Positions 1 to 4,467 of a DNA stretch of 5,285 nt are shown piece by piece (position 1 is the stretch's first letter; each line of letters opens with the position of its first letter). A model generated the notes under the pieces. The model was not told the DNA's origin. It ran no database searches and saw nothing but the letters and a program-made list of their open reading frames with translations. The DNA comes from an uncultured Phycisphaerales bacterium (lineage in GTDB: Bacteria; Planctomycetota; Phycisphaerae; Sedimentisphaerales; Anaerobacaceae): positions 1-5,285 of the forward strand of contig CALMMH010000579.1 of the NCBI GenBank assembly GCA_937868145.1, read 5' to 3'. The position numbers and the translations under genes were made by a program.

Positions 1-174
1 CGAGCGCACCAGACCGAGAAAGACATCCTGGACCACGTCCTGGGCCGCGGCCGGGTCGCGGAGTAGGTTGGCCGCCAGCGTCAGCAGATCGCCCTCGTGC
101 CGCTTGTAGATCAGTCGCAGAGCGTCTCTGTCGCCGCGTTTCAACCGCCATAAGAGTCTTCTGTCGTCGAGCAT
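1..174 (-). CDS. ECF-type RNA polymerase sigma factor, N-terminal part (cut by left window edge)
   Basis: Only the first 58 codons are present; the gene runs off the left edge. The reading starts MLDDRRLLWRLKRGDRDALR and continues through a typical sigma-70 region 2: the helix with ALRLIYKRHEGDLLTLA, then DPAAAQDVVQDVFLGLV, the acidic DVVQDVF block that in ECF factors contacts the RNA polymerase clamp. ECF factors direct RNA polymerase to a small regulon, usually in answer to envelope or environmental signals. It matches the second sigma factor here (2371-2916) at 29 of 58 positions, so the two are paralogues. The ATG at 174 is chosen because the paralogue begins at the same residue; the upstream GCAGG is only a weak ribosome binding site. 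By analogy a membrane anti-sigma gene may follow it off the window, but that is inference. Region 4 cannot be checked. Confidence 0.88.
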   Translation of the reverse strand, partial: MLDDRRLLWRLKRGDRDALRLIYKRHEGDLLTLAANLLRDPAAAQDVVQDVFLGLVRS

Positions 175-198
175 CGTGAACCTGCCGGCATGTCGTTC

Positions 199-212
199 AA
201 CAATCGACCGTC
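199..212 (-). promoter_or_regulatory. Shared upstream motif of the left sigma gene, GACGGTCGATTGTT
   Basis: Read on the minus strand this is GACGGTCGATTGTT, ending 24 bp before the ATG at 174. The same motif with one change (GACAGTCGATTGTT) lies 19 bp before the start of the other sigma gene. Both copies are preceded on the coding strand by an A/T-rich stretch (CATACAGAT here, TATATATAC there). The placement suggests a promoter-proximal operator or initial transcribed region; the role is inferred. Confidence 0.45.
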
Positions 213-541
213 ATCTGTATGACGCTGGCAACGCCGAGTTTACCTTATCCCTCTCCAATGGAAATACCGCAGCTCCGAAGGAAACTCCAGGCCGATTGCC
301 CGATAATACGAAGACGCCCGCCGGTCCCGCCTGGATAACCTTTTTTTTGAGGCAGAGACATCGGTCCTGCTCAACCGAAGAAGAGCGGTCTTTCGCCTTG
401 TCGACTCCGGATCCTGTCCACCTTATTCACGACATCGGACTCATCCGAACCGAGAGAATCGTCGATACCCCAGCAGCGATGGCCGGTCTGACGACGTCCT
501 CTCATCGGGTATGCGCCTGCCGGCTAAAAGTGGAACCAGGT

Positions 542-549
542 GGAAAGGA
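542..549 (+). promoter_or_regulatory. Ribosome binding site choosing the CBS gene start
   Basis: GGAAAGGA lies 8 bp before the ATG at 558, a normal Shine-Dalgarno distance. The frame is open further upstream to a GTG at 540, but that codon has no purine-rich site in front of it and using it would place this sequence inside the gene. The ATG at 558 is therefore preferred; the ATG directly after it, at 561, is a second possibility. Confidence 0.65.
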
Positions 550-557
550 TTTTGTGG

Positions 558-1400
558 ATGATGGAGAAGGCCCGCGATCTGATGCAGCTCGGCGTGCGAA
601 CGGTCGAGAAAGACAGCTCGATCTACGACGCCATCGCGATCCTCGCAGAACACCACATCAGCGGACTCCCTGTGACGGACGGATCGACCCTGGTCGGCAT
701 CATCACGGAAAGGGACATCCTGCAGTTGATCTTTCGCGAGGAGCATGTGCCGGGCGCCGTTGAGAAGTACATGACCCGGGACGTGGTCACCTTCGACGAG
801 GAGGACGACATCGGCAAGATCTGGACCTGCCTGGTGCGGCAGTCGTACCGCCGCGTCCCCATCGTGCGGGAAGGTCGATTGACGGGCATCATCAGCCGGA
901 CCGATCTGATCCGCGCCCGCATGAGCGACTTCGACCCCCGAGCATCCAACAGACCATCAAGTCTGCGTCCCAGGGGTCCGCTCGTCCAGGACGCCATGAC
1001 AATCGGCCTGCTGACTACCACGCTCGGCTCCCCCATTCTCGAAGCGGCGGAGACTCTCGTGGCCCACAAGATCACGGGTCTGCCGGTCGTCGACGACTCC
1101 ATGCGGCTGCTGGGCATCCTGTCGGAGAAGGATGTGCTCAGGCTGCTCGACAGCGCTCCGTCTCGCGCCTGGCTGGTCCGCGACGTGATGACTCCCGACG
1201 TTGTCAGTTTCAACGTCGACGACGATCTGTTCGATGTGTGCGAGTGCCTGGCGAACAACGACTTCCGGCGGGTTCCGGTGCTCGATCGCGGCCGGCTCGT
1301 CGGCATCATCAGCCGGGCCGATCTGATCCTGTACATCCTCAAGCACCGCTCGATCCTGTTCCACGGCAGGACTCCCGTCTCCGCCGGCGAGACATGCTGA
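558..1400 (+). CDS. Protein of four CBS domains (two Bateman modules)
   Basis: A 280-residue soluble protein made almost entirely of four CBS domains: residues about 5-58, 72-121, 145-197 and 211-262. Each ends with the characteristic G-I-(I/L)-(S/T)-x-x-D segment: GIITERD (47-53), GIISRTD (110-116), GILSEKD (186-192) and GIISRAD (249-255). Three domains open near a conserved M-T or A-M-T. CBS pairs fold into Bateman modules that bind adenosine nucleotides (AMP, ATP, S-adenosylmethionine); the Ser/Thr and Asp of this segment commonly contact the ribose. No enzyme, transporter or DNA-binding domain is fused and there is no signal peptide or membrane helix, so it is probably a cytoplasmic energy or nucleotide sensor acting on an unknown partner. 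Domains 2 and 4 resemble each other most (RRVP...GRLxGIISRxDLI), and 1 with 3, so the gene looks like a duplicated two-domain unit. It stands alone, converging on the operon to its right. Family assignment is certain; the target is unknown. Confidence 0.92.
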   Translation: MMEKARDLMQLGVRTVEKDSSIYDAIAILAEHHISGLPVTDGSTLVGIITERDILQLIFREEHVPGAVEKYMTRDVVTFDEEDDIGKIWTCLVRQSYRRVPIVREGRLTGIISRTDLIRARMSDFDPRASNRPSSLRPRGPLVQDAMTIGLLTTTLGSPILEAAETLVAHKITGLPVVDDSMRLLGILSEKDVLRLLDSAPSRAWLVRDVMTPDVVSFNVDDDLFDVCECLANNDFRRVPVLDRGRLVGIISRADLILYILKHRSILFHGRTPVSAGETC

Positions 1401-1417
1401 GAGAGGTAAGAGAGTAA

Positions 1418-1498
1418 GCCACAGAGATCACAGAGGCAGTTGGGGCTTATAGCCATGGTTCTTCTGTCTTTCTCTGTGTGCTCTGTGACCTCTGTGGC
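1418..1498. repeat. Palindromic CACAGAG element between convergent genes
   Basis: Left arm 1418-1435 and right arm 1481-1498 are inverted repeats matching at 17 of 18 positions, around a 45-base centre. Each arm is built from a 9-bp unit: CACAGAG at 1420 and 1429, and its complement CTCTGTG at 1472, 1481 and 1490, all at exact 9-bp spacing. A small inner palindrome (GGCT-TAT-AGCC) sits at 1444-1454. The element fills most of the 125-bp gap between the convergent CBS gene and the anti-sigma gene. I recall the same kind of repeat from intergenic regions of Planctomycetes and similar environmental bacteria, where it is often mistranslated as a TEHTEK peptide. It has no T-run after the stem, so it is not a standard intrinsic terminator, although a long hairpin here might still shield 3' ends of both messages. 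Confidence 0.8.
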
Positions 1499-1525
1499 AG
1501 ACATCTTCCTCCGCGTACCGCTCGA

Positions 1526-2374
1526 TTACGGCATCAGCGGCGTGTAGTCGCTCGGAATGTTGGGCTCGAACGCCGCCGGGTCCACCGCCTCGGACCACTT
1601 GAACTCCATGAGCCACTGCACCGCGGCGCCGTCGGCTGTGCCTTCGATCTCGATTCGCACCGGCAATTCCGTCTGGACGTCCACCCACAATCTGCCGACG
1701 CCGTTCTCCAGTTTCTTTCCACGCGTCGGCGGGTCCGTCACCTCGACGCCCTCGACCTCAACGCCGTCGATGACCGAGCGACCCAGTTCTTGGGTCGGAC
1801 GAGCGAGGAACTTCGTGAGGTAGTCGGCCGGGTCTTCGTATTCTTCGGGCATCTTGCCCTGCTCCTCCGGCGGCAGAGGCGTTTGGGACCACTTCTTCTC
1901 CGCAGGGATCACCATGGTCAGCGTGTCCTGTTCCGGCGGGACGTACCAGGAGATGAGCGTGTCGCCGCCGCGGATGTCCATTCGGAATCCGTACTCTTCC
2001 GAGAGATAGAAGGTCCACTGGCCCCCCTGCTCGCCGGCGACGTTTGCATCTTCCAGCCCGCGAACGCCGATGGTCAGGCGGAACATGAAGGTGTCGATTG
2101 CCTCGATATGGCTGGGGATCTGGGCCCAGACGACGCCGCCGCCGGGACTGTTGATGACGTTCAGGCCGAGCAGACCCGCGAGAACCACCGCGGCCGCCGC
2201 AGCCAACTTCGTAATGGAACTGGTCATGATCGTTCTCCTCATCGCCAAAGGCGTGATTGTCTGTTCGTCGGCCAGCGATTTGTCAATCCCGGCGTGAACA
2301 CGCCTGTCGAGGTCTTCGCCGGCCTTCAGATGAAGGTCTCGGATGCATTTGTCGATTCGATTCTCTGGTTTCAT
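1526..2374 (-). CDS. Membrane-anchored probable anti-sigma protein with LolA-like extracytoplasmic domain
   Basis: The 282-residue protein has three parts. Residues 1-50 are charged and helical (RIDKCIRDLHLKAGEDLDRR...), fitting a small cytoplasmic sigma-binding segment; there is no HxxxCxxC zinc motif. Residues about 54-74 (ITKLAAAAAVVLAGLLGLNV) form one membrane helix. Residues about 81-282 form an extracytoplasmic domain resembling the LolA/RseB fold: beta-rich, with QWTFYLSEEYGFRMDI, a TMVIP strand, DYLTKFL and the typical LWVDVQTELPVRIEIE strand pair, ending AFEPNIPSDY. The start codon overlaps the sigma stop codon (ATGA), with GAGG 7 bp upstream inside the sigma gene, so the two are translationally coupled, the usual arrangement for a sigma factor and its regulator. 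The expected role is to hold the sigma factor at the membrane until the outer domain senses an envelope signal. The fold and role are recognised by pattern and context only; a LolA-like carrier protein unrelated to sigma control is the alternative. A second start at Met50 is described separately. Confidence 0.75.
   Translation of the reverse strand: MKPENRIDKCIRDLHLKAGEDLDRRVHAGIDKSLADEQTITPLAMRRTIMTSSITKLAAAAAVVLAGLLGLNVINSPGGGVVWAQIPSHIEAIDTFMFRLTIGVRGLEDANVAGEQGGQWTFYLSEEYGFRMDIRGGDTLISWYVPPEQDTLTMVIPAEKKWSQTPLPPEEQGKMPEEYEDPADYLTKFLARPTQELGRSVIDGVEVEGVEVTDPPTRGKKLENGVGRLWVDVQTELPVRIEIEGTADGAAVQWLMEFKWSEAVDPAAFEPNIPSDYTPLMP
2227..2240 (-). promoter_or_regulatory. Internal Shine-Dalgarno and ATG inside the anti-sigma gene
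   Basis: On the minus strand GAGGAG (2240-2235) stands 7 bp before an in-frame ATG (2227-2225), Met50 of the 282-residue protein. A start here would give a 233-residue form that begins a few residues before the hydrophobic helix, like a signal peptide or anchor, and lacks the cytoplasmic segment. The site is partly formed by two adjacent Arg codons, AGG AGA, where CGN codons prevail in the neighbouring genes. It is a better ribosome binding site than that of the sigma gene. Confidence 0.45.
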
Positions 2375-2916
2375 GAGTTTGCCTCGCTGTCGAGCAGGGC
2401 TCGCAGTTTCTCTATGGCGTACCGGTACCGCCCTTGCACGGTATTGATGGAAACGCCCTGGACCTTGGCGATCGCGGCGAACCGCATCCCGCTGTACGAC
2501 CGCAGGAGCAGGACTTCACGCTGCTCGTAGGGCAGTTGCAGCAGCCCGACGTTGAGCCGGCCAAGCTGCTCGGCAAAGATGGCCGCCTGCTCAGGCGATG
2601 GCTCACGACAGGGCGCCTCCGGCACATCGTCCAGATCGGTCCCCTGCCGACGCCGGCCGGCCTTGTTGACATTCCGCGCCCGGTTGGCGACGCAAGTCGC
2701 CAGGTAACCCTTGAGGCTGCCGGTCAGCCGAAATCCGCCCGCCGAGCCCAGGAACGAGAGGAAGATGTCGTGCACGACGTCCTCCGCCAGGCGGACATCC
2801 ATCAACAGCGCCGCGGCCAGAGTCACCAGGTCGTCTTTGTACTTGTCGTAGATGCGGTGAAGGACGCTCCTGTCGCCGCGGTTGAACCTCAGTATGAGCA
2901 ACTTGTCTTCCAGCAT
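2371..2916 (-). CDS. ECF-type RNA polymerase sigma factor
   Basis: This 181-residue protein has the size and two-domain build of an extracytoplasmic-function sigma factor. Region 2 covers residues about 5-80, with the polymerase-binding DVVHDIFLSFL (46-56) and the -10-recognition helix around SLKGYLATCVANRARN (67-82). A linker of about 40 residues follows, rich in Pro, Glu and Asp. Region 4 spans about 125-176: LLQLPYEQREVLLLRSYSGM, then the helix-turn-helix FAAIAKVQGVSINTVQGRYRYAIEKLR that reads the -35 element. No extra C-terminal domain is present. The frame stays open far upstream, but that part crosses a palindromic repeat and is not protein-like; the ATG at 2916 matches the start of the paralogue at the left edge. 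The ribosome binding site is weak (GAGAG, 10 bp away). It is followed by the LolA-like anti-sigma gene with a 4-bp overlap. The signal and regulon are unknown. Confidence 0.92.
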   Translation of the reverse strand: MLEDKLLILRFNRGDRSVLHRIYDKYKDDLVTLAAALLMDVRLAEDVVHDIFLSFLGSAGGFRLTGSLKGYLATCVANRARNVNKAGRRRQGTDLDDVPEAPCREPSPEQAAIFAEQLGRLNVGLLQLPYEQREVLLLRSYSGMRFAAIAKVQGVSINTVQGRYRYAIEKLRALLDSEANS

Positions 2917-2935
2917 CGAACGGCCGCTCTCATAG

Positions 2936-2958
2936 AACAATCGACTGTCGTATATATA
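2936..2958 (-). promoter_or_regulatory. Probable sigma-operon promoter region: TATATATA plus GACAGTCGATTGTT
   Basis: Reading toward the sigma gene, an A/T block TATATATA (2958-2951) is followed by GACAGTCGATTGTT (2949-2936), ending 19 bp before the ATG. The A/T block is the best -10 candidate upstream of this operon; no clear -35 is visible 16-18 bp before it. The downstream 14 bp match the sequence upstream of the left sigma gene at 13 of 14 positions. The exact promoter type cannot be told by eye. Confidence 0.4.
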
Positions 2959-2986
2959 ACAACTCGGGCGCGGCCTTTCGTATATA
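2948..2986 (-). repeat. Direct repeat TATATACGA, 30 bp apart, upstream of the sigma operon
   Basis: The 9-mer TATATACGA (minus strand) occurs at 2956-2948 and at 2986-2978, a spacing of 30 bp or about three helical turns, so both copies face the same side of the DNA. It could be a two-site operator, or a promoter box with a second upstream box; the role is inferred. Confidence 0.35.
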
Positions 2987-3007
2987 GATCTGAGGTTTTC
3001 CTGTCCG

Positions 3008-3094
3008 GGTGGCATCGTCAAGCGAAGCTTGGCGATGGTCTTGCACACACTCGAAAGAGCCATCGCCAAGGGCTGAACCCTTGACGATGCCACC
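3008..3094. repeat. Nested palindromic repeat between divergent genes
   Basis: Outer arms 3008-3022 and 3080-3094 are a perfect 15-bp inverted repeat (GGTGGCATCGTCAAG), and inner arms 3028-3038 and 3060-3070 a perfect 11-bp one (CTTGGCGATGG), around a 21-base centre. Each half is also a hairpin by itself: 3013-3023 with 3027-3037 (loop GAA, 10 of 11 paired) and 3061-3072 with 3078-3089 (loop CTGAA, 11 of 12 paired). The sequence can therefore form either one long stem or two short hairpins. It has the look of a dispersed palindromic element (REP- or MITE-like) lodged between the sigma promoter region and the GH43 promoter. No transposase and no obvious target duplication are seen. Confidence 0.75.
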
Positions 3095-3146
3095 TGGAAT
3101 TCGTATCCAATTCCCGAGCCTGAATGGGCGGGCGCCGCGTGTCGGC

Positions 3147-3175
3147 TTGCCTGGGGCCGTTCAAGAGGGTAGAAT
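3147..3175 (+). promoter_or_regulatory. Sigma70-type promoter of the GH43 gene
   Basis: TTGCCT (3147-3152) and TAGAAT (3170-3175) are separated by exactly 17 bp, each differing from consensus at two positions or fewer. Transcription would begin near 3182, leaving a leader of about 30 bases before the start codon. This suggests the housekeeping sigma factor, rather than the neighbouring ECF factor, reads the gene. Confidence 0.6.
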
Positions 3176-3197
3176 CCCTCGCACTGAGTCATTCATT

Positions 3198-3204
3198 GGA
3201 AGGG
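3198..3204 (+). promoter_or_regulatory. Ribosome binding site supporting the GTG start of the GH43 gene
   Basis: GGAAGGG lies 7 bp before the GTG at 3212. Together with the signal peptide that follows at once, it fixes this GTG as the start. Confidence 0.7.
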
Positions 3205-3211
3205 TAAGAAC

Positions 3212-4261
3212 GTGAGAGCATTTATCTCGGTGGCGATTGCGGCAATCCTGTGTCAATCTCTCGGAGCCCAGGAGCAAGCGAAGCTCGGCAAATTCACGCC
3301 AGGGGAAGTCTGGCCGGACACCACCGGCAATCCGATCCAGGCCCACGGCGGCGCGGTCATCGTTCGAGGCGACAGCTACTACTGGTACGGCGAGGACCGC
3401 ACGGTCCGCAGCCGGACCGACGTGTCCTGCTACAGCTCGACCGATCTGTACAACTGGAAACGCGAAGGCGTCGCGTTCCAACGCGATGACCTGCCCGAGG
3501 ACATCCGCGGCAATACCTTCATCGAACGGCCCAAGGCGGTCTTCAACGCCAGGACCGGCAAGTACGTCATGTGGATGCACCTCGAACAGCAGGGCTACCA
3601 CTTCGCCCAGGCGGGAATCGCGATCGCCGACCAGCCGGCGGGACCCTTCACCTTCGTCCAGCACATGCGGCCCGTGCAGTTCGACTTCGGATACCCGGAG
3701 AACGACGCCGACCGCCAAAAGGAATTCGGCGGCACCTACCGCGATATGAACCTGTTCGTGGACGACGACGGCAAGGCCTATGCGCTCTACGCATCCGAGG
3801 GCAATTGGACGCTGTACATCGTCCGGCTCAACGAGGAGTACACAGGCCCCGAGATGCCGATGGTGCAGGACAAGACCTGGGCCCGCGTCCTCGTGCGCAA
3901 GATGCGGGAAGCTCCCGCTCCATTCAAGCACGGCGGCCGTTACTACATGGTCACCTCGGGTTGCACCGGCTGGAACCCCAACGCGGCGGACTATGCCGTT
4001 GCGGATCATCTCCTGGGTCCGTGGGAATCCAAGGGTAACCCCTGCACGGGTCCCGAGTCGGAGCTGACGTTCCGCTCGCAGAGCACGTGCGTGTTGCCGG
4101 TCGCGGGCAAACCCGGCTGCTTTGTCTTCATGGCCGACCGCTGGAACCCGCGGCGGCTTCCCGACTCCCGTTACCTCTGGCTGCCGCTCAAGATCGGCGC
4201 CGACGGCGCGTTCACAATCCCGTGGCTGAACGAATGGGACTTGAGTTGCTTTGACAAGTAG
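3212..4261 (+). CDS. Secreted glycoside hydrolase family 43 protein, possibly exo-beta-1,3-galactosidase
   Basis: The 349-residue protein begins with a short signal peptide (MRAFISVAIAAILCQSLGA, likely cut after Ala19), so it works in the periplasm or outside. The rest is one five-bladed beta-propeller catalytic domain without a carbohydrate-binding module. Visible motifs are GNPIQAHGGAVIVRGDSYYWYGE (blade 1, split here as residues 39-61), ERPK (105-108), YRDMNLFVDDDGKAY (176-190), REAPAPF (232-238), SGCTGWNPN (249-257), SQST (289-292) and MADRW (307-311). By family pattern Glu233 should be the general acid and Asp178 the pKa modulator. The usual blade-1 Asp base is missing (His45-Gly-Gly instead); Gln290 and Glu105 are candidates, as in the galactan 1,3-beta-galactosidases (GH43 subfamily 24). 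These cut galactose from beta-1,3-galactan of arabinogalactan. Subfamily 34 or another related group remains possible, so the substrate is less sure than the family. It stands alone, not in a visible polysaccharide-utilisation cluster, and its stop codon lies within the repeat that follows. Confidence 0.88.
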   Translation: MRAFISVAIAAILCQSLGAQEQAKLGKFTPGEVWPDTTGNPIQAHGGAVIVRGDSYYWYGEDRTVRSRTDVSCYSSTDLYNWKREGVAFQRDDLPEDIRGNTFIERPKAVFNARTGKYVMWMHLEQQGYHFAQAGIAIADQPAGPFTFVQHMRPVQFDFGYPENDADRQKEFGGTYRDMNLFVDDDGKAYALYASEGNWTLYIVRLNEEYTGPEMPMVQDKTWARVLVRKMREAPAPFKHGGRYYMVTSGCTGWNPNAADYAVADHLLGPWESKGNPCTGPESELTFRSQSTCVLPVAGKPGCFVFMADRWNPRRLPDSRYLWLPLKIGADGAFTIPWLNEWDLSCFDK

Positions 4262-4304
4262 CACGGGCATCCTGCCCGTGAGTAGCATGGGCGTCCCGCC
4301 CATG
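4257..4304 (+). repeat. Two tandem 24-bp hairpin units (CACGGGCA / CATGGGCG type)
   Basis: Units 4257-4280 and 4281-4304 both begin AGTAGCA and each form a perfect 8-bp stem with a TCC loop: CACGGGCA/TGCCCGTG (4262-4280) and CATGGGCG/CGCCCATG (4286-4304). They differ at four positions, which are two compensated base pairs. The TAG of the first unit is the stop codon of the GH43 gene. I recall such units as common intergenic repeats in Planctomycetes and related environmental genomes. Confidence 0.8.
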
Positions 4305-4317
4305 AATCGGAGAAGTG

Positions 4318-4365
4318 TCACGGGCAAGATGCCCGTGATGCTCACGGCCGGGACGGCCATGCTAC
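4318..4365 (-). repeat. Second, inverted pair of hairpin units
   Basis: Two more units of the same family lie here in the opposite orientation, judged by loop and flank: a 9-bp stem TCACGGGCA/TGCCCGTGA with loop AGA (4318-4338), and CACGGCCG/CGGCCATG with loop GGA (4343-4361), seven pairs and one G-T pair. On the minus strand the flank GTAGCATGG of the last unit matches that of the second tandem unit. Together with the first pair they make a quartet in the 3' region of the GH43 gene. Confidence 0.75.
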
Positions 4366-4371
4366 GGTGAA

Positions 4372-4410
4372 AACGAAAGAGGCCGGGAGGTGATCCCGGC
4401 CTCTTTCGTT
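4372..4410. terminator. Bidirectional intrinsic terminator
   Basis: AACGAAAGAGGCCGGGA (4372-4388) and its exact complement (4394-4410) form a perfect 17-bp stem with loop GGTGA. The G+C core GGCCGGGA is followed on the plus strand by TCTTTCGTT, and the A-rich left side gives a similar T-rich tail on the minus strand. It sits between the convergent GH43 and DUF4097-like genes and can end both transcripts. Confidence 0.85.
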
Positions 4411-4467
4411 GGATATCACGTCATCGGCCGCGTTTCGAATACTCTGGCGGCCGCCAAAGATCGTGAC

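Larger units (their letters stand above)
175..557. other. Divergent intergenic region between a sigma gene and a CBS gene
   Basis: About 380 bp separate the start of the left sigma gene (minus strand) from the start of the CBS gene (plus strand). An open frame crosses the stretch, but its translation is Arg/Pro-rich and without domains, and I treat it as non-coding. It holds a 14-bp motif near the sigma start (listed separately), a run of eight T at 341-348 without a convincing hairpin before it, and a TATTAT on the minus strand (303-308) that could be a -10 box without a clear -35. For the CBS gene a TTGTCG at 398-403 lacks a good -10 at normal spacing. Promoters must lie here in both directions, but I cannot place them with confidence. 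Confidence 0.6.

Noticed and set aside
320..348. T8 run at 341-348 as an intrinsic terminator
   Set aside because: The GC-rich sequence before it does not form a stable stem.
540..557. GTG start at 540 for the CBS protein
   Set aside because: No ribosome binding site precedes it, while GGAAAGGA is well placed for the ATG at 558.
176..763. Plus-strand open frame of 195 codons in the left intergenic region
   Set aside because: It overlaps the CBS gene in another frame, has no ribosome binding site that I can see, and its composition is not protein-like.
623..1504. Minus-strand open frame of 293 codons beginning with TEVTEHTEK
   Set aside because: The start is the CACAGAG repeat and the rest is antisense to the CBS gene, with Ser/Arg-rich composition.
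1478..2530. Plus-strand open frame of 350 codons
   Set aside because: It runs antisense across the anti-sigma gene and into the sigma gene, starts inside the CACAGAG repeat, is rich in Arg and His and shows no domain.
2917..3192. N-terminal extension of the sigma factor by 92 residues
   Set aside because: The extension would translate the palindromic repeat and the A/T-rich promoter region; the paralogue starts at the equivalent MLDD residue.
3161..4360. Minus-strand open frame of 399 codons opposite the GH43 gene
   Set aside because: It is the antisense shadow of a clear GH43 gene with a signal peptide, promoter and ribosome binding site. Its first part is the translated hairpin repeat (TGILPV, TGRMPVLL), a known source of false proteins.
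4257..4365. Short repeats as a CRISPR array
   Set aside because: The units are adjacent palindromes without unique spacers of constant length, and no cas genes are present.
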